From contig NC_081409.1 of NCBI RefSeq assembly GCF_030272615.1, positions 19,722,260 to 19,786,259 of the forward strand: a stretch of DNA of 64,000 nucleotides, in the 5' to 3' direction. Made by a program: the position numbers and the translations under genes. The notes under the pieces were generated by a model, which did not search any database, was not told the origin of the DNA, and saw nothing but the letters and a program-made list of their open reading frames with translations. This document shows positions 10,907 to 22,250 of the stretch, piece by piece. This stretch comes from Cryptomeria japonica. Taxonomy: Eukaryota; Streptophyta; Pinopsida; Cupressales; Cupressaceae. Within the stretch, counting starts at the first letter, position 1, and every line of letters starts with the position of its first letter.

Positions 10907-11967
10907 TGTTGGTATTTTGGTATGGTTTTGTCATTGATGTCAACACCTACTAAACATTTATCAACTCTGGCACTTTGGAGAATCAACAACATTCACCGAC
11001 AAGCAAGTGACTCATGCACAGTCACGGTATCTGGTACACCAGCAAGATATAATGATCACCGACACTTGGAATGATATGGAAAACACTTGGTTATGTCAAA
11101 GACATTATGTTGACACTTTTTCTTGGAGTTTTGTTTATTGGTACATTAGCATTTGCATATTTGCTGTTACCGGCAAATAGGTCCAGGGTTACACCAACAA
11201 GTTTATCTTTTCCAAATCAACACGACACGCTATGGAGATTATTAATTATTGTTGTAAATGCATTAAGCCGACATGTTGAATCGGTTATTGCATCGGATAT
11301 TTTATTGCTTGTAAAATGTTTTTATTGTAATATCTTGTAGAGCCGACCTACTAAAATTGGTCTTAGGTTATGGTATAAATGTAAGATCTTATTTGTAAGA
11401 TCAATTGTGGAATGCAAAAAAGGATTGTGTGAAGGTATATGCGAGAATAAGAAGAGCTATACACGCAGACATCATTTGAAGATTGAAGGAGGGTTTTTGT
11501 GAAGACAATCAAAACTACACCGGTACTAAATCCAACATATGAAGATACTATTTTGTGTAGTACATTCTTATTAGATTTAACCATCCAATTGTAGTCAGTG
11601 TGACTCCCATTTTGTGATTGAGCAGTGAGCTCTAGGCGCTTGGCCTTTCTGCATGTGCAGACCCCATTTATGTACACTTACTATCTACAGTAGTATCATC
11701 TGATTATGGGTAAGGTTTCCCATTGTGGTTTTTCCCCTTACAAGATTTACACATACAAATATTGGTGTTATGTGTTGTGGATGACTTTGTCTTTATGTTT
11801 ATTACACTAATCCTTACCGGTATAGCAACTAACTGTTAAATCTGTCTACCGACACATTAAACTAGTTTACCAGTATTAAGCGTTAAGCTGGTTAAGTTGT
11901 TTTTGGTTTGAATTTATTAGACAACTGATTCACCCCCCCCCCTCTGTGTTGTCTCCGGGACCTAACA
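10907..11967 (+). mobile_element. Copia-1 3' LTR
   Basis: 1061 bp, TGTTGG to CCTAACA, highly similar to 6012-7070 and followed by the duplicated AGCAT (11968-11972). It carries TTGTCATTGATGTCAA at 10928-10943. Confidence 0.95.
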
Positions 11968-12119
11968 AGCATTCTGTGATTCACACGGATATCAGGTAAT
12001 CCCAACAGATGAGTCAAGCCGCACAAGTCAATATGAGCCTGCTCAACCTCAGATAAATGTCACACTAATGCCATGGTAGGAGGATACACACATCTAAATA
12101 ACACAGGAGGTAATCAAAC

Positions 12120-12584
12120 CTGTAAAAACCCAACAACGAAGCATCAGAAAACATTCCAAATGAGCCTACAAGAGAACCAAAACATCATGCAAATCCAACT
12201 AAGTCAAATGTAAATTCAAAATTTCATGTTTACACCTTCAAAAATTCTCACTGTCTCTCGAATGACAAAACACAGATAAGAAGAATCTCATACGAGCCAG
12301 GATTCGCTTTAGCACGACAAAACAACCTCAAACGACAAACTTTTGGACTCCACATGACAAAATGGTCTTTTTACAGACCTGTCGTATGACACATGGGTGG
12401 CCCTAGAACAATAAATATAATGGTCTGAAATGACAAAACAAATTTTTCCAGTTTCTTGTACGAGACAGGATCCTGTCTCGCATGATAAAACGTGACGCCC
12501 GACTTCAAACATGCAGAAAACTTGAAAAATGAATAAAAAGCTTCAAAATTGGAAACACAAGCAGGCTTAAGATTGATCACTTAC
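12120..12584 (-). other. Phase-0 intron of the Tat-P1 PMD gene
   Basis: On the minus strand the donor is ACG|GTAAGTGATC (boundary 12585/12584) and the acceptor TTTTTACAG|GTTTGATT (boundary 12120/12119). It is 465 bp and falls between complete codons. Tat-P2 has the matching intron at 58325-58792 with the same GTAAGT donor and the same phase. Splicing is predicted only. Confidence 0.75.
12461..12480. repeat. Perfect 20-nt palindrome in the PMD intron
   Basis: CGAGACAGGATCCTGTCTCG is a perfect palindrome and is identical at 58431-58450 in Tat-P2, although the flanks have diverged. It sits inside the PMD intron among repeats of the motif TTTTGTCAT (ATGACAAAA on this strand). Confidence 0.9.
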
Positions 12585-12730
12585 CGTTGGCTCATAGTTT
12601 TGGGGTCGATTATGTCTTCTCTGGTGCTCGAATCGATGCTGACGAGTAGGGACCACCATTTTCTTCACAGAAGGCTTTTTGAATTTTCAAACTTGGAGGG
12701 TTAAAATGAATTGAAAATGACACTTTTGTC

Positions 12731-12740
12731 CCATATATAG
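12731..12740 (-). promoter_or_regulatory. TATA box of the antisense PMD gene
   Basis: CTATATATGG on the minus strand lies 80 bp upstream of the exon-1 ATG (12659). Tat-P2 has the same motif 81 bp upstream of its own ATG. The flanking sequence is AT-rich. The conserved spacing supports a real core promoter; the transcription start is not known. Confidence 0.65.
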
Positions 12741-12969
12741 CTAAAAACCTAATTTTTCAACTTGCTCCAATGGACACAAAAATTGTACCTTTAGCTAATT
12801 TGACCGTCCTGAGTCCATTTTCGGGATCGAAATTGAAATTCGAGATCATTTTGCTAGTCAATTTCAGAATTTGGACCACTTAGCACTCTTTTCATCAAAT
12901 GCTCTTTCTTCAACTTTGCGCTCAATTTCTCGCTAAATTTTCAAAAATTCCTTTGAATCAATTTGTGCT

Positions 12970-13750
12970 TGTAGGCACCTAAAATTGTCATGTCTAATTA
13001 AATAAATATTTTATTTATTTAATTGCTTTAAGCCTAATTCTTCTATTAATTAAATAAATCCTTATTTATTTAATTAATTCATTTATCCTCTTCTAGCCTT
13101 ATTTCTCATTTAGATAAATACATTTATTTATTTAAATTGTCCTTTTCCTAAATTAAATAAATATCTTATTTATTTAATTGATCCCACTTCCTCTATTAAT
13201 TAAATAAATCTTTATTTATTTAATTAATTCATTAACCTTTTCTACCCATGACACATGTCATTCATCTCTTAATTCATTCCTTACCTACTCCTTTCATTAT
13301 TTTATTATTTCTTTTACCTACCCTCTAATCATAGCCGACCTCCTTTTACACCTCTCAATCTTATCCCTCCATTTCATATAGTGTCTTCTATATAAGGAGA
13401 TGCTTTCTTCATTATCAAACCCTAGCTAATCAATTTATGCACTTGACTACACTACTTTTTTCATATATGATCCTACTTGCAACCACATTCTGTTCTTTCT
13501 TGAGCTCTTGTGCACCTAAAATCTGAGAGTAAATATATCAAACAAGATCAATGGAGATAGGAAGAATGGAGATCCAAACCCTATTAGACATGTGATGGTA
13601 TAATCTTTGTGATTTCATTTGATTTGCATTGTCTTAGGTAATCTTCATATGTTATGGTGGATCTTTGTTGTTGTTAGGCTAGGGTTTTGTGGTTGAATCC
13701 ATTTAGTCTTTCAATATCGTTATTATTGTTATCCATTTTCACCATATACA
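12970..13750 (+). mobile_element. Solo LTR of family A
   Basis: 781 bp, TGTAGGC to ATATACA, homologous to 687-1464. It is flanked by the direct repeat GTGCT (12965-12969 and 13751-13755) and has no internal region or polypurine tract next to it. It is therefore a solo LTR left by LTR-LTR recombination, inserted into the 3' tail of Tat-P1. Confidence 0.9.
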
Positions 13751-13755
13751 GTGCT

Positions 13756-14536
13756 CAAACAACTTATCATCGCTAAAGAAATTTCCTATCATCATGTACC
13801 CTCGCTATTTTTTGATTTCGCTCCCGAGGGGGCATACTCATGACCTTATGACCTCAAATGTCGAGAAAATCTTCAAATCTTCATCGAAAGTCGAGCAAAA
13901 ATCTTTTTCAACTAAAGAAAATCAATCAAATAAGACCTCATCGCTAGGGGCATCTTAAATTCATCGCTTTATATCAAGTCAATATTTCTTGATTATCTGA
14001 ATCGAATCAATCACTAGGGGCATATCAGTTTCATTACTTCATATCAAGCTGATATTTGTCTTCGTCTGAATCAATCTCTTAACATTAATCAGTTTCATCA
14101 CTTTTTCATCAAGCTGATTATTCGTTAAAGTTCAATCAAGGGTTTAAAGAGTTTATTTGATCACGTTCAATCTAAGCAGGTGTTCAATATTCATTTCTTG
14201 ATCAAGCTGAATAGTTTATCTTCATCATATCTTGATCAATCAAGTTCAAGATCAATTTTTATCATCACTCGCTGTGTCTAGATCAATCAAGTTCTAGATC
14301 AGTAAGATCCGCTTCTTGATCAATCAAGTTCAAGTTCGGTATCTTTTTTTTCTATCATTCCTAAGTTCAATCAAGTTTAGGATCGGTATCGCTTTAATCA
14401 GACTTCATTTAGCTTCGTTGCTTCGAATCAAGCTAAACACCTCGCTTTTCATCTAGTGCATGATCAATCAAGTTCATAACTAGTATCTCCTAGACATCAA
14501 ATTTTCTTTAAACCAACACGCTGCTCGCACATTAAT
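13756..14536 (+). other. Tat-P1 3' tail with repeated inverted repeats
   Basis: Non-coding. From about 14110 to 14490 it consists of imperfect units built around CTTGATCAATCAAGTTCAAGATC with variants. Each unit can fold on itself (TTGATCAATCAA) and they are spaced about 45-60 bp apart. Upstream is GAGGGGGCATACTCATGACC. Most of this tail is deleted in Tat-P2. No gene is seen. Confidence 0.65.
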
Positions 14537-14551
14537 TCAAAGAGGGGCAAA
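14537..14551 (+). other. Tat-P1 polypurine tract
   Basis: TCAAAGAGGGGCAAA directly before the LTR start TGTAATACC at 14552. Confidence 0.85.
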
Positions 14552-15559
14552 TGTAATACCCTAAAAATGGTCATCTAAACAATGATCCCCTAATCTCGAC
14601 AATATCACCAAGGTCCTAACCAAAGATAATTAAATAAATCTTGAGCACACAATTAATTCTTTAATCATCAATGTCACATGACAAAATTAATCACTCAATA
14701 TTAATTAAATATTTATTTAATTAATTGATCATTCCAAGTAAATCATTTAAAACAATTATCTTATTTATTTTATTAAATATCCTAGCATATTTAATTAAAT
14801 AAATCAATTTGCCATAAATCTTCAAAAAAGGAAACAAATCAAGAAAGAGGAATTGGAAATTATGAGCACAAATCTTCAGAAAAGGAAATAAACCAAAAAA
14901 GGAATTAATTGACAAAAAAGAATTAAAATTTGAGAAAAAAAATCAATTGGAGATAATCTTGAAGAAAGCAATTAAAACAATTAAATCTTAAGATTGAATG
15001 AAATAAAGAATAAATCAGTTTTTTCTTGATTTTATCTTAATTTTAGTTCAATTTCCTTTAAAAATGAGAAAATAATCTAATCACATCAATTCACCTGGAT
15101 TGTGCTTCCTCTTGGAAAATCTTGACCGCTCATCATCATTTGATCTTAGCCGTTGGTTTCTTTCTAAATTTTCTATAAATTCAGGCTCATCTCTCATTCA
15201 AAAGATCCTGGAGAATATATTGTTATTATGGTGATTTTTCTCCTAGGTTCATTGAGAATATTGCATACATATTTAGATCATTTATCTCATGTATTGCTTA
15301 AATCTTGTTAGATTAATATTGCATCCATCTAGCATTCATCATGTTCATATAGATAAAATCCTTCGTCTTGATGTTGTCTAGTCACTGGTATTGCTAAATA
15401 ATCTAAGAGCAATCTTATACTCGCATCTTTTAGAAGGCAATGGGTTGATTTGTTATGTTTTATTATTCATTGATTATATCTGATTAACCATACATGTAAT
15501 GACTTGATTGAAGTGTTGTGTCTTGCAGATACAGATTCTTAGTCCACTTTTCACACACA
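14552..15559 (+). mobile_element. Tat-P1 3' LTR (family LTR-P)
   Basis: About 1008 bp from TGTAATACCC to TTTTCACACACA. The right border is fixed by comparison with Tat-P2, where similarity also ends at the TGTGTGTGAAAAGTGG complement (57296). The 5' portion is AT-rich with TTAATTAAATATTTATTTAATTAA. No second LTR lies in the window for this copy. Confidence 0.8.
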
Positions 15560-17190
15560 TAGTATGGCCCCCTAAAATGTTAACATTTTTTTAGTTTTTC
15601 AAAAATCACTGTAATGAGAAACTAATTAACACCATGTAGTTTATGCATGATTTTTTTCTATTTTTTTATTAGTATATATTTTTGACTGATTTTCAAAGTG
15701 GACACATCCTGAAAAATAAAAAATTAAATGTGTGCACCCCTAATGTTTTTGAAAGTTAATCATTTAAAAAAAAAAATGTTGTGTATAGAATAGTCTAGTT
15801 TCTAATAATGTAAATTATTTAAAACTTTGACTAATGGTTATAAATGAAGTAAAAAATACCACAAATTGGTTTTCTAACAAAAAATGGATACACTAACCAA
15901 AGAAATTAAAGATGTAAATTTTAACATACTGTAGCATTGTAAATTGCAACCTTGTACAATTCACATCACATTTTTGTGCCCTTATTTTTAGCATGTTCCA
16001 TCCTAATTCTCCCCTAGCTTTGTTTTGGCCCATTTTACCCTAAATTTTATGTCACTTGGCTACACAACTAAGTGGACCCCATCCTAGGGCTGTGCCCTTC
16101 TGATTGTAAGCTTGTTTTCCCTATTTTAGATAGATAATGGTACTCAGGGTACCATGGTCCTCCTTAAATAGACCCTAATTCAAATGGGTCAGTGCAATTT
16201 CCATTCCCAATGGTTTTTGGTCCTCGTGCCTCAATTTGACTTTTGGAGATTGGTCTAATTGGTAAATTACCTTGGGAACCCCATATAAGAGCATTCTTCC
16301 TATTCATTTTGACCTAAGAAATATAACACTCCAAGACATCTATCTATCCTTCAAGCTTCATGGAGCACTAAATCTACATAAATCTTCATGAAAGCATATG
16401 TATTTGATTAGGTAATTCATGTTTATGTTATGTCAAGTAACGTTATTGCATCAACACTTGTGATCACCTCAAAAGGACATTGCATCACCATCCTCTATCA
16501 ATCATTGCAGATATGAGGTATGTCATTCAGTAATTACTTTGGAATTTCCATTTCATATTTCAATTCAATTAAAGGTTAATTCCTAAATCAAGGTTTGACT
16601 TAGGCAAACCCCAATCAACAAACAATTATTTTTCATTCCGTATGTAGAAAATTGGCCTAGGATTCATGAGCTAAGAATTCAATAGACAATGACAATTAGA
16701 TCTATCTATTGAAGACATGAAAAGTGTAGGAATGTGTCGCTCCACACTACCTGGTCCCAAGAATTTTCAACGAGCTTCCGACAGGAGATTCTGTGCAACA
16801 TTCTGATTCCAGAAAAGATTTAGTTTATCTGCATCTGACATTTGGAGGACTAGGTCACCCCACACCTCCTGGTCCCAACAATTTAGCCTAATTTTTTTGT
16901 CAATCTATTTCCCATCCTTAGATTCAACTTTACAGTTCTGCATGACATTTGGAACTTACTGTTACTATTATTTTACATCAAATTATCATTGTTTATCCTA
17001 GATCTAACATTGCAATTCAAACCTAATTCAAATACAATTTCAACTCGAACAAGGAGGATTAATTTGATTTGTATTCAGTCCTTTTAAGGTTGGATCAATC
17101 AAATTCAACCCCCCTTAGTGTGAGATTGTCCCATAAAATCAGTGGCTTTATTTATCTAATTTGTGAAACCCTATTTTTATTAATTACTAT
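15560..17190. other. No gene; possibly old LTR-type sequence
   Basis: 1.6 kb with no supported coding frame. 15560-15930 is AT-rich with poly-T and poly-A runs. 15937 onward begins TGTAAATTGCAACC and has a TATA-like CCATATAAGAGC at 16281-16292, which would fit a degenerate LTR promoter, but I find no partner copy, PBS or target duplication. Two phrases, CACTACCTGGTCCCAA (about 16747) and CACCTCCTGGTCCCAA (about 16863), form an imperfect internal repeat. Confidence 0.4.
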
Positions 17191-18182
17191 TGTAAATATG
17201 GGATTCAAATTGTCATTGATGTCAAACTTGTAATATGAATATGTCATTCTATTGTTCAGAAGTAGTTCTATTATGTATAATTGGCATTAGTGTGTAAAGT
17301 ATGTACACATATTGTGAAGACATATGGAAACTATTTTAGGATGTTTTGGATGAAAAATATTAATGGTATTTTGTGTTTCTAGAGCTTTGATTTGGTCCAG
17401 AGGTGGAATCTTTCTACTTGTGACTGTTTTAGTGAATAGTTTTACTACTCGGTGTCTTGATCTGACCTATGCCAAAAATATATCATATGATGTTGAGGAT
17501 GGTCATCATGGTTCTAATGATATCTTATGTTGATTTTGTGTTTATCTACATGAGGTTTTTTTAATCCAGATTGAAGTTTGAGTTTAGTATATCAATGTAA
17601 GCTAAAAGGTTCTATTTTTGGGCTAATCTAACGAGCTTGGTCTATGCCATTGTATGTCGTTCTATTTTTGGTAATGATTGGAAGGTATGTTGACATGGTT
17701 TAGTTCTCCACACATTTCTTTTTCCTTTTGAATTTGCATTGGAGATTATTATTAAGGCCAACCATTTCTTATACATGTTTCATCTACTCCTGGCTAACCT
17801 ATTGATTTTCTAAGTGTTGCAGTATTATATAGAGGATATAATCATTGTAAAGAATGTATGCATGTTGTGGACATTGTGTGAAGATATATAGTGAGCTGAA
17901 AGTGTGACAAAATAGAAGATGAAGGATGTTTCAGATATGCTTTAATCTGTGAATTGCAATATGCATTTTGATAAATGCAATTTTCTGATAGTTCAATCTT
18001 CTGATATTATATTAATTTGAGACTATGTATCTTTTCCCGAAGAAGTTATCTTCAGTTGTGAAAGTCTTTTGTATATTTCCCTAAGGTTGTGCACCTTAGC
18101 TTGCAAGTCTAAAACAATGAGCTCCTTGGCCTATGACCTAAATCATTGTAAACTTTGATATCCATAGTGTGAATGTAATTCT
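17191..18182 (+). mobile_element. Copia-3 LTR, left part
   Basis: Begins TGTAAATATGGGATTC and carries TTGTCATTGATGTCAA at 17210-17225, the same near-terminal motif as the other copia LTRs here. It is interrupted at 18182 by Copia-2 (TSD ATTCT) and resumes at 54869 with CACCATGGTTTTTTCCC, a phrase found near the 3' end of these copia LTRs. The left border is by motif only, with no duplication confirmed. Confidence 0.6.
18178..18182. repeat. Target-site duplication of Copia-2 (left)
   Basis: ATTCT, repeated exactly at 54864-54868 after the other Copia-2 LTR, 36.7 kb away. Confidence 0.95.
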
Positions 18183-19514
18183 TGTTGGATATTGTTGCTG
18201 CTAGGATATGTTGTTATCATTAATGTCAACATATTCCTATGTTGCTGAGAGTTGTTTGGTGTTTTAGTAATTGCACTGAGTTGATATGGATAATTTATCT
18301 ATTTGGGATGCTGGAATACTTCATTTCTTATTGGTTTCAGTGATCCAAAAGATTGCCTGATCAAATTATTTGATCCGGTTTATAGTTTAGTCTTTCTATG
18401 CTGTTGTTGGCAGAGTTTGGTATTTGCTCTGGTGAGCTTCGATATGATTATATCTTTGGCTACAGATTTGGGAGAATGTTTTTGATGTTCACGTGTATCC
18501 TTAGTTCATATGGTTCATGATTTGGTACTCCACAAGTTATCTTTCTAGTTTGAATTGTTGTTGTTACATGTTCCTGTGAGTTAGCGTGTTGATCGATGAA
18601 GATTTGCATAAGTGGTGTTGGTGGAGCTATTGTGGATGGTTCTAATGTGCTTGTTGGTGTTTCCTAATCATGTCCTATTTTCTTTGATGGTTTGCATTGA
18701 TTCGTGTGTGCGTTCTTGGTGATTTTGTTGATCTAGTGACATTCTTCATGTTATGTGGTATTCTTGGTGGTGTAGTGTGTTGCAGTTGATCTTGGCGAGA
18801 TTTTCGGTGGTGATGCATGTTTGGAAATTTTATTTAGGTCCATGCTATGTCATGTATATGATTATATTGGTCGGGTGGTTCTCATATGTAATGTTTGATG
18901 TAATTTTGTAATTGAGGTTTGAGGGTTTGGCCGACCTTGTAGTCAAGGTTGATGAATTGTATATATACATGGTATAATCATGTAATTTAGGTGTCGATGT
19001 TGTGTCTGCATTATTAGAGAGTGGTGTATGTGTGCATAAGAGGATTTATCCTTTAGTGTGGTGTAATGAGTAGAGATTGTTGTAGGGCAAACAAATGTGC
19101 TTAACCAGAACTGTCATCAGGCATAAGGAGATGCTATATTTGCAGTTCATGTAATTCGGATTGTAGTCCGAATCTTATTGTAAGGTAGTGAACCTTCCCT
19201 AATGCTTGTATCCTTCTAGGTCATATTATTTTGAGCAGTGAGCTCTAGACAATGTGGCTGAATGCATAAGCATTCCCCATTGTAATATTTACACATACTA
19301 TTGCAGAGTATCATCTTATGGTGGGTAGGTTCCCAATGTGGTTTTTCCCTTAACCAGGTTTTCCACATCGAAATATTGGTTTTATGTGTGCTGGTGCTAT
19401 TATGTTTATCTTTATTCTTGTTGGAGTTGTTTAGATCTGAGACTGAGATTGATTCAGTGAAAACTGATTCACCACCCCCCCCCTCTCAGTTTTCCTTCTT
19501 GGTTTCTGCTAACA
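18183..19514 (+). mobile_element. Copia-2 5' LTR
   Basis: 1332 bp, TGTTGG to TGCTAACA. Its near-terminal motif has decayed to TTATCATTAATGTCAA (18214-18229), two G-to-A changes from the shared form. A C-rich run (CACCACCCCCCCCCTC) lies near its 3' end. Confidence 0.95.
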
Positions 19515-19516
19515 AT

Positions 19517-19528
19517 TGGTATCAGAGC
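19517..19528 (+). other. Copia-2 primer binding site
   Basis: TGGTATCAGAGC two bases after the LTR, matching initiator tRNA-Met. Confidence 0.95.
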
Positions 19529-19570
19529 TAGATCCTCTGGAAGAAGCTTGAACTCTTGAGGAGATCCAGG

Positions 19571-20780
19571 ATGGCAACTTATGTGCTCAAGAAGGAGAGT
19601 CCTAGATTTTATGGAAGCAATTACAGTGTTTGGAAGGACCGGATGGAAGTTCATTTGAAATGTCTTGGAGAAGAGTATTGGAAGATCACAAAGAATGTTT
19701 ACAATGTTCTTCAAAATTGACCTATTACTGCTGCTAAGATCAAGGATGTTGATCATAACATAAGAGTGAAGGAAAAATTTCTGAGTGCCTTGACTGATTC
19801 AAAGATGACTAATGTGATGGGTTTTCAGACTGCACATGAAATCTGGAAGAAGCTAGAGACCTTGTATGAAGGAGATGTGCAAGTTAAAGTTGCTAAGTTA
19901 TAGAGTTTGAAGAGAAGTATGAAGCATTGAAGATGACAAAAGATGAAAACATATCAACCTTTATGGCTAAGGTGAATGATCTTGTCATGAATATCAGATG
20001 TCCGATGTAACCCTTGAAGAAGATGAGATTGTTGCTAAGGTGCTGAGATAGTTGCCTCTTGCTTATAAACATAAACTAGTTGCTATTGATGAGATTCAGA
20101 GTGTGACTACTATGACTAGAGACATGTTGGTTGGAAAGCTTACTGCATTTGAGTTGAGTGAATTTGGAGAATCACATGGTAAATCTGAGATTGCATTTTG
20201 AGCCTCTATATCTGGGAAGCAAAAGTATGATCCAAGAGAAAGTTCTTGTTGGGTATCCATATTTTAAAGAGAAAAGAGAGATATAGAAGAGAAAGAAAGA
20301 GAACTAGATGAGCTTGAAGCCCTTATTGCTCAGAGATTGCCTAATGGAGCTGGTAAGTATGATGGAAAGTTACCTTTGAAATGTTTCTCTTGTAACAAGA
20401 TAGGACATTTTTCTTCTAGTTTCCCTGAGCAGATGTCTAGATATGATAAGCATGATAAATTTGAAAGATATGATAGACATGAGAAGCATGATAAGAATGA
20501 TAAGCCCTATAAGCCCTACCTGAAGTACACAAATTATAAGAGATGCTATTATATTGTTGATGAAGGTGTGATAGATGAGGAATCAGGGAATCAGAATTCA
20601 AAAGATGAATTTGTATTTATTGCTATCAAGGAAGATGATCTAGTATTAGTGAATCCTATAAGCTACATTATTGAAGAGAAAACTTTAGCTGCTAAGATTG
20701 AAGAGATGGATGAATGGGTTATTAACAGTGGTTGTTCACGTCATATGATAGGTGATAAAAACAAATTTGTAAGTATATAA
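19571..20780 (+). pseudogene. gag: Copia-2 gag and protease
   Basis: ATG at 19571 opens a copia gag (YGSNYSVWKDRMEVHLKC), followed by in-frame stops and at least one frameshift near 19900-20000. The later part reads in another frame. The zinc knuckle CFSCNKIGHFSSSF (20382-20423) has lost its last Cys. The protease motif reads VINSGCSRHMIG: the catalytic Asp is Asn (codon 20724-20726). Ends at TAA 20778-20780 within protease. Confidence 0.85.
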
Positions 20781-21375
20781 AGGTATGATGGTGGAATAGT
20801 AAGATTTGGAGATGCCAAAGCTTGTGTGATTCATGGTAGAGCTTCTATATCTTTCAATGGTAAGCAAAATATTGATGATGTCTTGTATGTTGAAGGTTTG
20901 AAGCATAATCTTTTGAGTGTTGGACAAATGGTTGACAAGGGATATAATTTGAAATTCAAGAATGGTAAATGTAACATCCTAAATGCCTCTGGTATAGAGA
21001 TTACATCAGGTACTAAGACTAAAGGTAATATCTTTCATTTGAATGCTCATGAGAAAAGTTGTTTGATTTCTCATATTGATGAAAGTTGGTTGTGGCATAG
21101 GAGAATGTGTCCTGTTAATTTTGACTACATGGTGAAAATAAGTTCTACTTAAGATGTTAGAGATACTCCTAAGATTTTGAAGCTTTCTAATCCGGTATGT
21201 AAGGAATGTCAGATGGGAAAGCAAACAAAAAATTCATTTAAGAGTAAGTTGTATTCATCTAATAGATTGCTAGATCTGGTTCATACTAACTCATGTAGTC
21301 CTACTAGAGTGAGAATCATGTAGGGAGATAGATATTTCATGTTGCTGATGATTATTCAAGGATGATGTGAGTTAC
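20781..21375 (+). pseudogene. pol: Copia-2 integrase, N-terminal part
   Basis: Continues protease (NIDDVLYVEGLKHNLLSVGQ) into the zinc region WLWHRRMCPVNFDYMV, where the second His is Pro, then VCKECQMGKQ and HTNSCSP where the first catalytic Asp is Asn. Cut at GTTAC (21371-21375) by the solo LTR; it resumes at 42860. Confidence 0.85.
21371..21375. repeat. Target-site duplication of the solo LTR (left)
   Basis: GTTAC, repeated at 42855-42859. On both sides it joins integrase coding sequence of Copia-2. Confidence 0.9.
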
Positions 21376-22245
21376 TAATGCAGAGAGTCTTGGAGCTTTG
21401 TTTGTTACACCTTCTTGAGTGACTTGTCCTACTTAACCCTTCAATTACTCAAGTCCTTCCTATGGCACTTGGAAGGGGTTATGATAATGAGACCTCCAAG
21501 GTCTGAACCTCCTTTAGTTTCCTCCTAGGTATAGCCAATGGTTTCTGGGCAATCAACTCCACCATTTGAGGTTTCCACCTCAGTTACTCACACACTCCTC
21601 TCCTGGGCTCCAACCAGTCCTGCAAGGATCTTAACACACAAATACTTCCTATGATTTCCCAGTGCTTCTACCAGATGTATTTAATGCATTGTGAGGTTTT
21701 AGACTCACCAAATCCATCGCCTTGGCTTCCTAACCCTTCTAGGTCTCTACCGGAACCTAAATAGGCCTAATTGCATTAACCCTCCCTAGGCGGTTTTAGG
21801 GTCTTAATTTGAAAAATTCCCAAACAAGCCTAAAAATAAATCATGGATTTGAGTACCCTTTTGGAAGTTACAAACAATACTAGAAAAATGCATCTGGGTT
21901 ATCCGTACAAGTGGGATTTCCAATGCTGCACTATTTTGTAGGTTTTAGGCCTCACCGGGTGACTTGGCAAGATGGGTCTAAAACTCTTCACTAGTAAAAT
22001 CTACCACTATAAAAAATATAATAATATTCAAGGGAACTCAGAGGGATTTCCATTCATATGATACTTGGTCCTACACTAATCCCCATGTGCTCATCAATCA
22101 CACTTTTCTTGCTATCCTAACTCACCTACTTCCAGCGGTGAGCTTAGGGCTTCATTGTTTCTCCTCCACAAGGACCTTCAAAACCGCAAATCCTATCATA
22201 AATATATTTATATACCATTACCTATCATTCTTAGTGATTTCAATA

Positions 22246-22250
22246 GGTTC
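22246..22250. repeat. Target-site duplication of Giant (left)
   Basis: GGTTC, repeated exactly at 42096-42100. This fixes both outer borders of the 19.8 kb element. Confidence 0.95.

Larger units (their letters stand above)
6012..11967 (+). mobile_element. Copia-1: complete Ty1/copia element
   Basis: A 5956 bp element with two LTRs (6012-7070 and 10907-11967), a primer binding site, a gag-pol frame, polypurine tracts and a perfect 5-bp duplication (AGCAT). The domain order gag, protease, integrase, reverse transcriptase, RNase H is the copia order. All coding parts stay in one frame from 7127 to 10552, broken by several stops and one internal deletion. It is inserted in exon 2 of the antisense PMD gene of Tat-P1. 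The deletion removes the RT active site, so this copy could move only with help, if at all. Confidence 0.95.
4347..12659 (-). pseudogene. Antisense plant mobile domain (PMD) gene of Tat-P1, split by Copia-1
   Basis: A two-exon gene on the strand opposite pol. Exon 1 is 12585-12659 (25 codons from ATG at 12659), the intron is 12120-12584, and exon 2 is 12119-11968 plus 6006-4347. Copia-1 sits inside exon 2. Removing Copia-1 and one target-site copy leaves exon 2 in one frame to TAG at 4347-4349, with no net indel. The domain shows NTFHLSVGELTITPEDVYR, then LACILAGFIGYFLMPDRGE and LRWDHLDDVVDV, typical of the PMD (aminotransferase-like) family seen in MAIN/MAIL proteins and plant transposons. 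A low-complexity C-terminus follows. Several in-frame stops make it a pseudogene, many of them TAG where CAG is plausible. PMD proteins are nuclear silencing factors; a role in the element is unknown. Confidence 0.85.
1465..15559 (+). mobile_element. Tat-P1: Tat-type gypsy element, 3' part
   Basis: A Ty3/gypsy element reading on the plus strand, cut at its left by the insertion of element A. In order it has the end of an archaeal-type RNase H/linker, integrase (to 2768), a 1.58 kb spacer, a PMD gene on the opposite strand (4347-12659), a 3' tail, a polypurine tract (14537-14551) and a 3' LTR (14552-15559). It is interrupted by Copia-1 and a solo LTR-A. The inverted Tat-P2 copy at the right edge has the same order, so this layout is the element's own and not an accident. 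RNase H directly before integrase is the usual Tat-lineage order; placement in Tat is inference. Confidence 0.8.

Noticed and set aside
687-13750. LTR-A copies at 687-1464 and 12970-13750 as the two LTRs of one element
   Set aside because: The right copy has its own GTGCT duplication and no polypurine tract before it, while the left has a tract before it and coding sequence of another element after it. They are a 3' LTR and a solo LTR.
14110-14490. CRISPR-like array in the Tat-P1 tail
   Set aside because: Units are imperfect and irregularly spaced, no unique spacers of constant length, and the context is a plant retrotransposon.
15937-17190. Complete LTR of a further element
   Set aside because: A TG start and a TATA-like motif are visible, but no partner, no target duplication and no defined end could be found.
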